Origin: an uncultured Acidobacteriota bacterium
Lineage (GTDB): Bacteria; Acidobacteriota; Blastocatellia; Pyrinomonadales; Pyrinomonadaceae
Direction of reading: 5' to 3'
Assembly: GCA_902826795.1 (NCBI GenBank)
Contig: CADEGD010000019.1
Span: 1 to 64,000 of the forward strand
DNA length: 64,000 nucleotides
Position 1 is the first letter of the stretch, and every line of letters starts with the position of its first letter. The notes under the pieces were generated by a model. It searched no databases. It saw only the letters and a program-made list of their open reading frames with translations, and had not been told where the DNA came from. This document shows positions 1 through 9,565 of this stretch, piece after piece. The position numbers were made by a program, and so were the translations under genes.

Positions 1-340
1 GAAGGAAGACGAGCAAATCCTTATCCCCGGTGATTATCAGCTCGCATTCAGCCTTGGTGGCCGCGGCGAGAATGTGATCATCGTCGGGGTCGCGAGAGAT
101 AACGCCATCCAATGTCGCCTCGTCTGTAATCTCAGCCTGCTCGCGTATCAGGTCTACCGCGTCGGCAGCGACATCGGAGGAAACCTTAAACTTAATCTCT
201 AGCTTCTCTTTGAATTCGTCAAGAACGAACTCCGATGTGTAGAGATGACGGTTCAATACACAATGTTCAAGTAGCTCATGGCACAGGCCATTCGAGACAA
301 ATGAGGCAATGAGTACGTTTGTATCTAAGAAGATCTTCAC
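1..340 (-). CDS. PIN-domain toxin of a type II toxin-antitoxin pair (partial, 3' end outside window)
   Basis: The reading frame starts at a GTG (340-338) and begins KIFLDTNVLIASF, the hallmark first strand of a PIN domain with its first acidic residue. Further acidic residues are visible in EFVLDEFKEK, and the segment SRDPDDDHILAAA matches the conserved DxDD/H..AAA core of the PIN subfamily often annotated as 'putative toxin-antitoxin system toxin component, PIN family'. PIN proteins are Mg-dependent ribonucleases. The start overlaps the stop of the upstream antitoxin gene as GTGA, which implies translational coupling. The frame is open to the window edge after ITGDKDLLVFL, so only about 113 residues are seen. 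Toxin activity is inferred from family and context. Confidence 0.85.
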   Translation of the reverse strand, partial: MKIFLDTNVLIASFVSNGLCHELLEHCVLNRHLYTSEFVLDEFKEKLEIKFKVSSDVAADAVDLIREQAEITDEATLDGVISRDPDDDHILAAATKAECELIITGDKDLLVFL

Positions 341-549
341 GAAACGAGTTTGAAGATCTCATCATCGGTCGGGATGGCGGAAAGGTGCTCCTGAATCTGC
401 GTGCGAGCCTTTCGAAACTTGCGGAGAAATAAGTACTTTCTCACTGCTTCCTCGGCTAGTTCCGTTTCTGACATACCTCGCTCGCTCGCCGCTTGACGTA
501 GCGAGGATTCTACCGGATCACTTAGGTTTAGTGTCAGGGTAACTGCCAT
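337..549 (-). CDS. RHH (CopG/Arc-type) antitoxin
   Basis: This 70-residue protein begins MAVTLTLNLSDPVESSLRQAA: a short beta strand followed by two helices, the usual form of a ribbon-helix-helix DNA-binding antitoxin. The segment SETELAEEAVRKYL is the second helix pair. The C-terminal tail (RKARTQIQEHLSAIPTDDEIFKLVS) would be the toxin-binding part. The gene overlaps the downstream PIN gene by four bases (GTGA), so the two are one operon with the antitoxin first. RHH antitoxins normally repress their own promoter, which would lie just above 549. The antitoxin role is inferred from fold and position. Confidence 0.8.
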   Translation of the reverse strand: MAVTLTLNLSDPVESSLRQAASERGMSETELAEEAVRKYLFLRKFRKARTQIQEHLSAIPTDDEIFKLVS

Positions 550-572
550 AACAAGTTATTCTAGCGCAATGT

Positions 573-1073
573 CTACTTCTTGATCTGAAAAGTCCTCGCC
601 ATCATGTCGGTCTGGGTTCGCAGCGAACGGAGCTTATCGGTGTAGCCGGTAAAGCGAAGAACGTAAACCGTGTCTTTGTCACGCAAATAGTAAAACCGGC
701 CGGATTTGCCGCGGCCTGCGCTGACGAATTCGTAATTGTAAACCGAGCCGCGCAGTGCTCCGCTAAAGTTCTCGTCTTTGCCGGCAACGAAACCGCGAAG
801 AAACTGGAGCTTCTCCTCTTCGGCTTTCATCAACTCTCCGAGCGGCTTGTTCGCGGCCAAAGAAAGCTTCCTGATCTCGAGGTCTCCGTCGTTCGCGGTG
901 CCGTTCACCAGGCTGACAGGAGACTTGCCAACGACCTTCCATTTTTCATCCGGGATCTCGAAAGTGAAGTCAGCCGCCGGATCTGTAAAAGTCGAGCGTT
1001 GAGCCGTCGCCACCGCTGAAAGAGAAAACACAGCGAGGGCCAGAAAGAGTAGCTTTTTATATTGCGCGTTCAT
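573..1073 (-). CDS. Small secreted protein of unknown function
   Basis: The 166-residue product starts MNAQYKKLLFLALAVFSLSAVATAQ, a clear Sec signal peptide with likely cleavage after ATAQ. The mature part (FTDPAADFTFEIPDEKWKVV...) looks like a compact beta-rich domain similar in style to PsbP/Mog1-like secreted domains: an aromatic-rich first strand, GSVYNYEFVSAGRGKSGRFYYLRDKDTVY in the middle, and a final helix LRTQTDMMARTF. I do not recognise a specific family and no catalytic motif is visible. It lies downstream of nothing on its strand and is separated from the divergent DUF1800 gene by about 190 bases. Expected location: periplasm or outside. Confidence 0.6.
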   Translation of the reverse strand: MNAQYKKLLFLALAVFSLSAVATAQRSTFTDPAADFTFEIPDEKWKVVGKSPVSLVNGTANDGDLEIRKLSLAANKPLGELMKAEEEKLQFLRGFVAGKDENFSGALRGSVYNYEFVSAGRGKSGRFYYLRDKDTVYVLRFTGYTDKLRSLRTQTDMMARTFQIKK

Positions 1074-1264
1074 TGTTCGAGAATATTCTAATGGAATAGT
1101 GGCTAAACCCGGAAGCTTAGATGTTGCCGCCGTGATTCCTGTTGTACCGGTTTCAAATCGCCGCCCCGAAGATTTTTTCAGCTTTTATCACGGTGCCAGC
1201 GTCTAACTATTAGCTCGCCTGCGGCAACGTAACGCGGCAAAGTCATTATTTTGAGGTATTTAGC
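1074..1264. other. Divergent intergenic region
   Basis: About 190 bases lie between the start of the minus-strand secreted-protein gene and the plus-strand DUF1800 gene. It must hold promoters for both directions. I could not pick convincing -35/-10 pairs by eye, and no structured RNA was seen. Confidence 0.4.
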
Positions 1265-3313
1265 ATGAAGCAAAGGTTTTCTCTCGTCGCAAGGATAACG
1301 GCCGCGTCGATAATTTGGCTGCTCACGGCTCCCGCATTTGCCGCTGTAGGCCTTGATCCGTCTGCCAAATCGCTTACCGACGACCAAAAGATACTCCATG
1401 TACTTAATCGCCTCGGCTTTGGATCACGGCCCGGCGATGTTGAGAAGGTAAAGGCAGTCGGCCTGCAGAAGTATATCGATCAGCAGTTGAACGCCGCCAC
1501 GATCGACGATTCGGCGGCGGAAGCAAAGGTGAAGAATCTCGAGGTGTTCAATATGAGCACCGCCGAGGTGTTTGCTAAATATCCTAATCCTGGAGCGCTT
1601 CTCCGCCAGCTCGAGGGCGGCCGCCGTGCGCAGGCAAATGCTCAGGCAAACGCACAGGCAAACGCGGCGAACAACACGGCAACGCCGAACGGGAACATGC
1701 CGCCCGCCGACGAGGCGCAGATGACGGCCGACGAACGCCGCGAACGCCAACAGAAGCTCCAAGAGCTGTATCGAAAGTATGACCTGCGACCGGCCAATCA
1801 GATGCTTCCGCAGATCGTATCGAACCGCGTGCTCCGGGCGGTTTATTCCGAAAAGCAGCTTCAGGAAGTGATGGTCGATTTTTGGCAGAATCACTTTAAT
1901 GTGTTTGCCGGAAAAGCTGCCGTTCGCTGGTACATTCCGAGCTACGAACGCGACGTGCTTAGAAAGAACGCTCTCGGCAATTTTAAGGATCTCGTTGTCG
2001 GCACGGCGCAGCATCCCGCGATGCTTTTCTTCCTCGATAATTTCGAATCGGTATCGCCGAACGCACAACAGCAGGGTGGAAACAATCGTCTGGCCGAGGC
2101 CATCCGCAGTGGGAACGTTTCCCCGCGAATGCGAGAACAGATCAAGCGCAACCAGAACTTGACGGACGAGCAGCTCGATCAGCGCATCAAGCAGATGCAG
2201 ACACAACAGAATCGCCCGCGGCGAGGACTCAATGAGAACTACGCCCGCGAGCTGATGGAGCTGCATACGCTTGGCGTCGACGGCGGATATGCACAGAAAG
2301 ACATCGTCGAAGTTGCCCGTGCTTTTACCGGTTGGACCATTGCCGATCCGAGAGGATATCGACGAGCGGCGGCGGGGATGATCAATGGCGACGAAGAACG
2401 GCGTCTCAATCGCCTTCAGCGTCAGGCCGGAATTCCCGATGACATCGACAGCGGCGAGTTCTATTTCAACGAACGCTGGCACGACAAAGACTCCAAGACC
2501 GTGCTGGGCCAAAAGATCGAAGCGGACGGAATCAACGACGGCCTGAAGGTTATCGACATTCTCGTCAAGCATCCTTCGACCGCAAAGTTTATCGCCCGAA
2601 AACTTGCTACCAAGTTTGTAAACGATAACCCGAGCGACGCTCTCGTCGGCCGCGTGGCTGATGCGTTCTCTAAGTCGAACGGCGACATCAAGACGACGCT
2701 GCGAGCGCTGTTCACCGATAAGGAATTCTTTGCCGTCGAAAACTATCGAGCAAAGATCAAGACGCCATTCGAACTTGCTGTCAGCTCGATCCGAGCGGTC
2801 GGCGGTGATACGACCGGCGGTCCGCAGATGCTTGCGATGCTGAATAAGCTCGGCGAAGTTCCTTACGGCTATCAGGCTCCGACCGGATATCCCGACACCG
2901 CCGAGGATTGGGTGAATACGGGAGCGCTTCTTGAACGGCTCAACTTTGCGGTGGCCGTTGCAAGCAACCGCATTCCCGGAACGCGCGTGAACCTTACGCA
3001 GTTTGCGGCGCCGACCAAGTCCGCGATTCTCGATAAGGCGATCGCCGAGATACTCGACGGCGAGGTTTCATCTGCGACCAAGGCTCAGATCGTGAAGCAA
3101 TTCGACCAGCCGCTGCCCGAGGTAAAGGCACCGGCGGAAGTGGACGATAACGCTGATGCCGACGAAATGACGATGATGCGTCCGGGTGGGCAGCCCGCGG
3201 CCAATCGACGGCAGCAGGGCCGCCAAGCTCGCCTGCTTGAGCCGAGCGGAAATCCGGATGTCTTTAAGGCCGTGAGCCTGGTGTTAGGAACTCCTGAATT
3301 CCAGCGGCAATAG
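1265..3313 (+). CDS. DUF1800 family secreted protein
   Basis: The 682-residue product has an N-terminal signal sequence (MKQRFSLVARITAASIIWLLTAPAFAA) and the features of the DUF1800 family: the opening KILHVLNRLGFGSRPGD, the core VMVDFWQNHFNVFAGK, and RGLNENYARELMELHTLGVDGGYAQKDIVEVARAFTGW split across the middle. DUF1800 proteins are periplasmic or secreted and of unknown biochemical role, usually paired with a DUF1501 protein; no DUF1501 gene follows here. A low-complexity Q/A/N stretch (residues 123-138) is encoded by three 12-base repeats at 1631-1666. The start ATG at 1265 is kept because the signal peptide begins there. Confidence 0.85.
   Translation: MKQRFSLVARITAASIIWLLTAPAFAAVGLDPSAKSLTDDQKILHVLNRLGFGSRPGDVEKVKAVGLQKYIDQQLNAATIDDSAAEAKVKNLEVFNMSTAEVFAKYPNPGALLRQLEGGRRAQANAQANAQANAANNTATPNGNMPPADEAQMTADERRERQQKLQELYRKYDLRPANQMLPQIVSNRVLRAVYSEKQLQEVMVDFWQNHFNVFAGKAAVRWYIPSYERDVLRKNALGNFKDLVVGTAQHPAMLFFLDNFESVSPNAQQQGGNNRLAEAIRSGNVSPRMREQIKRNQNLTDEQLDQRIKQMQTQQNRPRRGLNENYARELMELHTLGVDGGYAQKDIVEVARAFTGWTIADPRGYRRAAAGMINGDEERRLNRLQRQAGIPDDIDSGEFYFNERWHDKDSKTVLGQKIEADGINDGLKVIDILVKHPSTAKFIARKLATKFVNDNPSDALVGRVADAFSKSNGDIKTTLRALFTDKEFFAVENYRAKIKTPFELAVSSIRAVGGDTTGGPQMLAMLNKLGEVPYGYQAPTGYPDTAEDWVNTGALLERLNFAVAVASNRIPGTRVNLTQFAAPTKSAILDKAIAEILDGEVSSATKAQIVKQFDQPLPEVKAPAEVDDNADADEMTMMRPGGQPAANRRQQGRQARLLEPSGNPDVFKAVSLVLGTPEFQRQ
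1631..1666 (+). repeat. 12-bp tandem repeat inside the DUF1800 gene
   Basis: Three consecutive in-frame copies of CAGGCAAAYGCN encode QANA each time. The third is followed by GCGAACAAC, extending the low-complexity linker. Copy-number change here would keep the frame. Confidence 0.8.
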
Positions 3314-3325
3314 CGATCATTTTTC

Positions 3326-3378
3326 CGGCGGCCGTGTCCGGCCGCCGCATTCCCAGCCGGTGTAAGCCGGCTATTTTT
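3326..3378 (+). terminator. Tandem hairpins, terminator of the DUF1800 gene
   Basis: Two stem-loops follow the stop codon. The first has a 9-bp G+C stem (3326-3334 with 3339-3347, loop TGTC). The second has AGCCGG (3355-3360) pairing with CCGGCT (3367-3372) and is followed by ATTTTTATCT, a typical intrinsic terminator tail. Confidence 0.7.
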
Positions 3379-3446
3379 ATCTCTTATTTTCCGAGTTTCT
3401 GTGACTTTTGTGGTTTAGATCAGCTCGGTTTATTGAGGTGCCCGAT

Positions 3447-4511
3447 ATGAGATCTCGTTTCTTTACCTTCCTGATATCGTCGCTGTTAGCGTTCTCGGCC
3501 TGTTCCGCAAATGCACAAAAACCATCTACCTCGACGAAGTCTAATTATCAGCTCGCTGCGGAATATTCCGCTGAAGCACGCGGGCTTTCGGTCGTCGTGT
3601 TGCAGGCCGATAAGGTCGTGTTCGAAGAGTATCAGAACGGACATTCGGCAGACACGCCGCACCTGCTGGCGAGCGGGACTAAATCATTTTCCGGCGTGAT
3701 GCTCGCCGCCGCGATAGATGACGGATTGATCAAAGGTTTTGACGAGAAAGTGTCCGAGACGATAACGGAATGGAAAGGTGATCCGCAGCGGTCGAAGATA
3801 ACGCTTCGCCAGCTCCTCTCGCTCACCAGCGGGATCGACGCGGGCCAGAATCTTCGCCCGCCGTCATATTCTTCTGCCGCGAAGAACATGTCGCGATTCG
3901 AACCCGGCGAAAAGTTTCAATACGGCCCGGCACCGTTCCAGATCTTTGGCGAAGTGATGCGGCGCAAGCTTGCCGCAAAAAACGAGTCGGTGATGGATTA
4001 TCTCAAGCGGCGAATTTTCGACCCGATCGGGCTGAAAGCAGATCGTTGGACGATTCAGGACGGCCAGCCTAATCTGCCTTCAGGTGCGTATCTGACGGCT
4101 CGTGAATGGTTGAAGTTTGGCCAGTTACTGAAGGACGGCGGCAAGTGGAACGGAAAGCAGATCGTCAAGAAATCTTTGCTGGAAGAGCTCTCGAAGGGCT
4201 CGAAAGCAAATCCGAATTACGGCCTTACCTTTTGGCTGAACCGCTCGCATTCGGGGCAAGCCGATATCGTCGAAAACAGCGGCCGCCTGCGAAACATCAT
4301 GGGCGACGAGGACACCGGCACAACCGCAATGAGCAAAAACGGCATCGACAAGAACATTGCGAACGACCTTTATATGGCCGCCGGAGCCGCTAATCAACGC
4401 CTCTACATCATCCCTTCGCTCGATATGGTCATTGTCCGCCAGGGGCGAATGACGAAATTCGACGATCGTAAATTCTTGACCCTTCTTCTAACCGGTAAAG
4501 ACGCTGGCTAG
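3447..4511 (+). CDS. Serine hydrolase of the beta-lactamase/penicillin-binding fold (class C-like)
   Basis: The ATG at 3447 is preferred over the upstream alternative at 3408 because GAGGTG (3434-3439) lies at ribosome-binding distance and the signal peptide [24 protein letters not shown] starts there. The 354-residue protein carries the SxxK motif as SGTK (Ser76, Lys79) in [12 protein letters not shown] and a Tyr159 in [12 protein letters not shown] at the place of the YxN motif, where the usual Asn is replaced (YGP). The helix [12 protein letters not shown] is typical of the beta-lactamase-related esterases and D-peptidases. A substrate cannot be named from sequence; esterase, amidase or DD-peptidase are possible. 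Its stop shares CTAG with the stop of the convergent galE gene. Confidence 0.85.
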   Translation: MRSRFFTFLISSLLAFSACSANAQKPSTSTKSNYQLAAEYSAEARGLSVVVLQADKVVFEEYQNGHSADTPHLLASGTKSFSGVMLAAAIDDGLIKGFDEKVSETITEWKGDPQRSKITLRQLLSLTSGIDAGQNLRPPSYSSAAKNMSRFEPGEKFQYGPAPFQIFGEVMRRKLAAKNESVMDYLKRRIFDPIGLKADRWTIQDGQPNLPSGAYLTAREWLKFGQLLKDGGKWNGKQIVKKSLLEELSKGSKANPNYGLTFWLNRSHSGQADIVENSGRLRNIMGDEDTGTTAMSKNGIDKNIANDLYMAAGAANQRLYIIPSLDMVIVRQGRMTKFDDRKFLTLLLTGKDAG

Positions 4512-5470
4512 GCCGTCCGCCATCGCCACGCGCTGTCGATGATCGATTCGAGATCTGGATGCTGCGGCTTCCAACCCAGGACGGAAGCTGCTTTGTCAGC
4601 CTTCGCTATCAGCCTTGACGGATCGCCCGCCCGACGACGTTCGATCTTATACGGCACATCTTTGCTCGTTACACGTTTCGCGGCGTCGATCACCTCAAGC
4701 ACCGAAAATCCATTCCCGTTACCGAGATTGAAGCAGTCCGATTGGCCGCCTTTCTGAAGGTGTCTCAACGCCAAAAGATGAGCCAGGCTTAGATCGGATA
4801 TATGGATATAATCGCGAATCGCGGTACCGTCTGGCGTTGGATAATCCCCGCCGAATATGGACACGGACTCACGCTTACCTTCCGCTGCATCGAGTATCAG
4901 CGGGATCAGATGCGTCTCCGGGTCGTGTCGCTCGAATCGTTTCTCGGTTGCTCCGCAAGCGTTGAAGTATCGAAGCGCGACATACTTTACACCGAACGCC
5001 CGATCGTGATCCGCCAGCATTTGCTCGACCATCAGCTTCGTGCGGCCGTATGGATTAGTAGGGTTTTGAGGATGTGTCTCATCGATGGGAATCGCGACCG
5101 GCTCGCCGTATGTTGCGCAGGTGGACGAAAATACGAAGTGCCTCACTCCGCATTCGCGGACAGCATCGAGCAAGAGCGCGGTCTGAACTACGTTGTTTTG
5201 ATAGTAAATGTCCGGCCGTTCGACGGATTCGCCCACGTAAGCAAATGCTGAAAAGTGTATTACTGCAGTAACATCGTGCTCGCGGCAGATCTTTATGACG
5301 AGTTCGGCGTCTCCGATATCGCCTTGGTAAAATGCCGCGTCATCGTTCACTGCGTCGCGATGCCCACGAGACAGATTGTCCAGCACGACAATCGCTTCGC
5401 CCGCATCGATCAGGTCGTCAACCGCAACGCTTCCAATGTATCCGGCACCGCCGGTAACTAGCACAGCCAT
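4508..5470 (-). CDS. galE: UDP-glucose 4-epimerase
   Basis: A 320-residue extended short-chain dehydrogenase/reductase. The NAD-binding glycine motif is GGAGYIG (residues 7-13), the catalytic pair is Ser/Thr in [11 protein letters not shown] (116-117) and Y141xxxK145 in NPYGRTK, and the C-terminal [11 protein letters not shown] segment is typical of GalE. It interconverts UDP-glucose and UDP-galactose in the cytoplasm and would supply UDP-galactose to the adjacent polysaccharide glycosyltransferases. The ATG at 5470 starts exactly at the conserved MAVLVTGG; a TTG at 5479 overlaps the upstream glycosyltransferase stop as TTGA and could also be used, adding three residues. Part of a minus-strand run with the two GT4 genes. 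Confidence 0.95.
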   Translation of the reverse strand: MAVLVTGGAGYIGSVAVDDLIDAGEAIVVLDNLSRGHRDAVNDDAAFYQGDIGDAELVIKICREHDVTAVIHFSAFAYVGESVERPDIYYQNNVVQTALLLDAVRECGVRHFVFSSTCATYGEPVAIPIDETHPQNPTNPYGRTKLMVEQMLADHDRAFGVKYVALRYFNACGATEKRFERHDPETHLIPLILDAAEGKRESVSIFGGDYPTPDGTAIRDYIHISDLSLAHLLALRHLQKGGQSDCFNLGNGNGFSVLEVIDAAKRVTSKDVPYKIERRRAGDPSRLIAKADKAASVLGWKPQHPDLESIIDSAWRWRTA

Positions 5471-5475
5471 AAATT

Positions 5476-6561
5476 TCAAAACGCTCTAAGTTTCTCGTAT
5501 ACTTGCGAGTATTCAATCGCGACCGCGTCAGGCGTAAAGGCTCGCGCCGCGACCATATTATTTGCCGACATTGCGGAGCACAGTTCACGATCGTTTGCGA
5601 GTTGTTCGATCCGATCGGCGATCGATGTTGGCTCGCCGGTACAAAAAAGACAATTCTCTGGATCCGAAAGCCGGTCGGCGGCTGCTCTTATCCTTGTAGT
5701 AACGATCGGGAGCCCCGCACCCATCGCTTTGAAAAGAACGATCGGGAACCCCTCGGGATGGGAGGTAGGAAATGCCAATACATCTGCCCTTCTAAGATAT
5801 TCGGTGACTTCGCGTTCCGGGATATAACCGGTAAAGGTTACGACTCGGCCGAGAGCCAGAGTGCCGACCAGGTCTTTCGCCTCCTGCAAGACCTCACCGT
5901 CACCAATACATGTGAGCCGGAATTTTATCCCTCGCACCCGCAACAACTCGCAGGCTCTAATCGTCTCAAGCAGCCCCTTGGCACGCACGAACCGCGAGAC
6001 AAAAAGGATCTCAAATGCGTCGATATCCTTCTCCTCGTTGAGCGAACTCATTTCGGCGTCAAACACAACCGCATTGCTAACCAAAAACAACTTCGTCTCG
6101 TGAAATCCGAGACGTTTGAATGATTCGAGTTCTTCCTTGCTCAGACACCCGTACCCATCCGCACGACGACGTATGATGTCGATCAGCCTTCGCACCAACC
6201 AACCGCTCTCCGCAAATCTATCGGCTTCTGAACCATGAAACTTGAGAAAGATCTTGGCGCTTCCCTTGCTTACAAAGAGAAGGGTAACCGAATCTCGAAG
6301 GATGGTTTTGAGATCGAATGCCGTGTTCAAATGCAGTACGTCCGGCTGGTGCTCACGCATTAATCGGCGAAATCGAACTGCGGTCTTCAAAACTCTCAGC
6401 ACTCGGGTGAAGAAAGAGGTCGGTGACGCCTTGTCGCCATACACGTAAGTGGCAGTCACAACGTTGTGGCCCTGACGCGTCAGAGCCTCGGCGAAAGGCG
6501 GCTCGCAGGCAGCTGGCCCTCCCCACGAATCCGCCGATGGCATTCCAAGAAGAATCTTCAC
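5476..6561 (-). CDS. Family 4 (GT-B) glycosyltransferase
   Basis: A 361-residue GT-B protein. The N-terminal domain holds the acceptor side ([22 protein letters not shown]), and the C-terminal domain shows the GT4 nucleotide-sugar site: [69 protein letters not shown] with the EGFP...E motif around the conserved acidic residue. It probably adds one sugar to a lipid-linked polysaccharide precursor on the cytoplasmic face; the donor sugar is not predictable. It ends at the possible start of galE, so it likely shares a transcript with it and with the GT4 gene upstream (78 bases away). Confidence 0.88.
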   Translation of the reverse strand: MKILLGMPSADSWGGPAACEPPFAEALTRQGHNVVTATYVYGDKASPTSFFTRVLRVLKTAVRFRRLMREHQPDVLHLNTAFDLKTILRDSVTLLFVSKGSAKIFLKFHGSEADRFAESGWLVRRLIDIIRRRADGYGCLSKEELESFKRLGFHETKLFLVSNAVVFDAEMSSLNEEKDIDAFEILFVSRFVRAKGLLETIRACELLRVRGIKFRLTCIGDGEVLQEAKDLVGTLALGRVVTFTGYIPEREVTEYLRRADVLAFPTSHPEGFPIVLFKAMGAGLPIVTTRIRAAADRLSDPENCLFCTGEPTSIADRIEQLANDRELCSAMSANNMVAARAFTPDAVAIEYSQVYEKLRAF

Positions 6562-6639
6562 AAAGTTGCTGTCGTTCTCTCTGTCACAAACAAGTCTACG
6601 CCCACCTAAATAAGCAAAGGGTATGGCTAGACCAATCTT

Positions 6640-7740
6640 TTAAGAAATCCGCTGATAAACTGCTTTCAGGCTTGCTATGTGCGCCTCAATGCTGAAAGTT
6701 TCCTTAGCGAATTCAAATGCGTCGCCGCCTAATTTCTCCGTCTGGGCTCGGTCGCGGACCAAAGACAAAATTTTTTCAGCCAGGTCAGACGCGTCACCGG
6801 TCCGGAACGTGAAAGCATACCTTCCTTTCTCCGACACCTCCATATGCGGCTCGATGTCCGACACAATCGACGGCGTTTTTGAAAGCATGGCTTCGAGCAG
6901 CGATATGGGCAGCCCCTCGTGAAATGATGATAGAACGTTGATGTCGAGGCCCGAGAATATCCTGGTTGTGTCCTCACGGAATCCCAGAAAATGTGCCCGC
7001 TTACTCAGCCCTGCTTCCGCGCAGGTACTTTTACACTCATCGAATTTATCCTCGGCTCCTTCAAGCACCCGTCCAACTAGCAAGAGGTGAACGTCAGGCT
7101 TCTGCTGTGCGACACGAACGAACGCGCGACACAACGTCAGCTGATCCTTTCTTTCCGCCGGATAAAAATTTGCTACCATCCCAACAAGAAGCGACCCCTC
7201 TGACACTCCGATCTCCTCTTTGATCGATGGCCCGACATAGCTGAGCCTTGTGGCATCTACGCCGTTGTAGACAATGTCGAAATTCGCCGCCGAACTAATA
7301 CCTTGATCCACCAGCCATGTTTTCAGGCCGCCTGAGCAGACGATATTGGCATCGACTCTCGGTACAAGAAACTTCAAGGTCTCTCTATTCTTAGCGTCAG
7401 GGAAATGTCCGTGAAAAGTCAGAACGCGTTTGGTTCGGGTACCGATCGAGGCGACGTAAGCATGCAGGCCCTCTACAGCCTGATGCCCGTGTACGATATC
7501 GATGTCGTTTTTGGTGATGATCTTTCTCAGCTTAAGTATTTCGGGCAGGTCTAGCGGAAATGAACGATTCAGACGAAAATACGGTACACCTGAATTCTTG
7601 AATTCGTCCTCAAGAGTGCCTCCGCCCATCGCCGCCACCGAAAGATCAAGGCCGCAAGCAGCCGCATTGCGGCACACGTCGAGAGCCAGCATCTCTGCTC
7701 CTCCGCGATTGAGCGAATCTAAGACGAATAAAACCTTCAT
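6640..7740 (-). CDS. Family 4 (GT-B) glycosyltransferase
   Basis: A 366-residue GT4 enzyme. It opens with MKVLFVLDSLNRGGAEMLALDV, the classic N-terminal signature with the GGAE loop; later come VDIVHGHQAVEG, VANFYPAERKDQLTLCRAF and SGLDINVLSSFHEGLPISLLEAMLSKTP containing the EGLP..LLEAM donor site. It likely transfers a sugar during surface-polysaccharide assembly. It is the first gene of the minus-strand run with a second GT4 and galE, and starts divergently from the GT2/ABC-exporter operon 53 bases away, so both arms of the locus could be controlled from one short promoter region. Confidence 0.88.
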   Translation of the reverse strand: MKVLFVLDSLNRGGAEMLALDVCRNAAACGLDLSVAAMGGGTLEDEFKNSGVPYFRLNRSFPLDLPEILKLRKIITKNDIDIVHGHQAVEGLHAYVASIGTRTKRVLTFHGHFPDAKNRETLKFLVPRVDANIVCSGGLKTWLVDQGISSAANFDIVYNGVDATRLSYVGPSIKEEIGVSEGSLLVGMVANFYPAERKDQLTLCRAFVRVAQQKPDVHLLLVGRVLEGAEDKFDECKSTCAEAGLSKRAHFLGFREDTTRIFSGLDINVLSSFHEGLPISLLEAMLSKTPSIVSDIEPHMEVSEKGRYAFTFRTGDASDLAEKILSLVRDRAQTEKLGGDAFEFAKETFSIEAHIASLKAVYQRIS

Positions 7741-7793
7741 ATCGCCACTGCGTTGGCTGCCCGGTCGAGCAACAGTATAATTACTTGGAAATA

Positions 7794-8735
7794 ATGTCTC
7801 AACGGACCTTTGTATTCGTCCCCTCTTACAATCACGCGCCGTTCATCGAAGAATGCCTGCGGTCGATCTTTTCTCAGACCCTGCCGCCCCTAAGACTTCT
7901 GGTGATCGATGACGGCTCATCCGATGACTCACCGCAGATCATTGAAAGAGTGTTGAAAGACTGTCCTTTCGATTCCGAACTGATCGTACGCGAAAATCGT
8001 GGCCTGTGCCGGACGCTGAACGAAGGCTTTTCGCGAAGTGAAGGCGAATACTTCGCCTATATCGGATCGGACGATTTCTGGCTTCCTGAGTTCATCGAAG
8101 CACGAACACGCATGCTCGACGAACGCGCCGACGCCGTTTTAGGTTATGGCCATGCATACATGGTTGACGAGAACGGCGATATCTTCGACAGCACGACAAA
8201 CTACAGCGACAGTTGGGCAAACTATCCTGACGGATCGGCGAAGCCTATGCTTATCCGCGGCATTGCGCCTATCAGCTCAAGCGTGTTCTACCGAAGGTCC
8301 GCCCTTGAAAATGTCGCGTGGAACGAGGAGTCGCGACTTGAGGATTATGAGATGTATCTTCGGTTGTCACGTTCGGGCAGCTTCGCCTTCGATCCAAGCG
8401 TTCTTTCAGCGTGGCGGCAGCACCGGTATAATACGAGCGGAAACAGATTGTTGATGCTCGAGGAATTGCTGGCCGCACAGGAAAGAAATTTCAATCTGCT
8501 GGATGTTTCTCGAGAGACATTCAAAAAGATGCAAACGCGGACCAAATTTCTCTACGCGCGGATCGAGTTACAGCACGGCGATAAGACGTCCGCGATGAAA
8601 CTCGCAGGAGCAAATTGGCGAGGAGCAGAAACGCCGGCACAACTTGTCCGCTTCGCCTTACGAATGATGACTCCGATGGCCGCTGTAGATCTTTACCGAA
8701 AACTTAAGAGAAATCGCTCGGGGAATAAAGCTTGA
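7794..8735 (+). CDS. Family 2 (GT-A) glycosyltransferase
   Basis: The 313-residue product begins MSQRTFVFVPSYNHAPFIEECLRS, the GT2 N-terminal motif; LLVIDDGSSDDSPQII binds the nucleotide and AYIGSDDFWLPEFIEA holds the DxD-like metal site. The ATG at 7794 is chosen over a TTG at 7785 because the conserved strand starts right after it. Only about 53 bases separate it from the divergent GT4 gene. Its stop overlaps the next start as TTGA, so it is translationally coupled to the Wzm-like permease gene. Likely role: one step of surface-polysaccharide chain building. Confidence 0.88.
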   Translation: MSQRTFVFVPSYNHAPFIEECLRSIFSQTLPPLRLLVIDDGSSDDSPQIIERVLKDCPFDSELIVRENRGLCRTLNEGFSRSEGEYFAYIGSDDFWLPEFIEARTRMLDERADAVLGYGHAYMVDENGDIFDSTTNYSDSWANYPDGSAKPMLIRGIAPISSSVFYRRSALENVAWNEESRLEDYEMYLRLSRSGSFAFDPSVLSAWRQHRYNTSGNRLLMLEELLAAQERNFNLLDVSRETFKKMQTRTKFLYARIELQHGDKTSAMKLAGANWRGAETPAQLVRFALRMMTPMAAVDLYRKLKRNRSGNKA

Positions 8736-9565
8736 AAGAACCCGTGCAACTACACACCACTACGATCGAGCCGCCGCGAGGCAGATTCGATATCGACCTG
8801 GCTGAGATTTGGTCGTACCGCGAACTGCTGTATTTCCTGACCCTGCGCGATATTAAGGTCCGCTACAAGCAGACGGCTATCGGCGTCTTTTGGGTGATAC
8901 TTCAGCCCCTGTTGACCGCCGCCATCTTCAGCCTCATCTTCAGCACGTTCGTGCGATTCGAATCGATCGGCGTTGCTTATCCCGTGTTCGCCCTCAGCGG
9001 GATCCTGCTGTGGCTTTTCGTTTTCACGTCGGTCACGATGGCCAGCAACAGTCTCGTCGGGAACACGAATCTTGTGACAAAGATCTACTTTCCGCGATTG
9101 ATCGTCCCGATATCTTCGACGCTGGCGTGTGTGTTCGATCTGCTCGTCAGCCTGCCTTTGCTAATTGCGATAATGCTTTTTTATCGGGTCGGCTTTTCTG
9201 CGAGCATTTTGGCCGCGCCGCTTTTTTTGATCCTTGCCATTATCCAAGCGGCAGCTATCGGAATGCTTTTCTCGGCTTTGAACGTGCGTTTTCGTGACAT
9301 AAAGTTCGCTCTGCCTTTCGTGCTTCAAATCTGGATGATCGCGTCTCCCGTGTTTTATCCCGCATCCTCAATTCCGGAAAAATTCAGATTAATCTTCGCG
9401 ATCAACCCCTTAGCCGGAACGATCGAGGGATGGCGAGCCGCCCTGTTCGGTACGCCGTTTGACTGGCCCTTTATCGCGATCGCGTGCATTTCTACGCTGA
9501 CGATCCTGATCCTTGCCGTACTTACGTTCCGCCAGATGGAGGACAGCTTCGCCGACGTTATCTAA
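8732..9565 (+). CDS. wzm: ABC-2 type polysaccharide exporter permease (Wzm-like)
   Basis: A 277-residue inner-membrane protein with about six hydrophobic segments. The N-terminal amphipathic part IWSYRELLYFLTLRDIKVRYKQTAIGVFWVILQPL is diagnostic of the O-antigen/teichoic-acid ABC-2 permeases. The C-terminal WMIASPVFYPASSIP...NPLAGTIEGWRAALFG also matches. It starts with TTG at 8732, overlapping the previous stop (TTGA), with a purine-rich GGGGA upstream; no ATG is available near the conserved N-terminus. It pairs with the ATPase gene that begins immediately after its stop codon. Together they would export an undecaprenyl-linked polysaccharide across the inner membrane. Confidence 0.93.
   Translation: MKEPVQLHTTTIEPPRGRFDIDLAEIWSYRELLYFLTLRDIKVRYKQTAIGVFWVILQPLLTAAIFSLIFSTFVRFESIGVAYPVFALSGILLWLFVFTSVTMASNSLVGNTNLVTKIYFPRLIVPISSTLACVFDLLVSLPLLIAIMLFYRVGFSASILAAPLFLILAIIQAAAIGMLFSALNVRFRDIKFALPFVLQIWMIASPVFYPASSIPEKFRLIFAINPLAGTIEGWRAALFGTPFDWPFIAIACISTLTILILAVLTFRQMEDSFADVI

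Noticed and set aside
1424..2572. 382-codon open frame on the minus strand
   Set aside because: It lies fully inside the DUF1800 gene, has no ribosome-binding site or recognisable domain, and is a codon-bias shadow.
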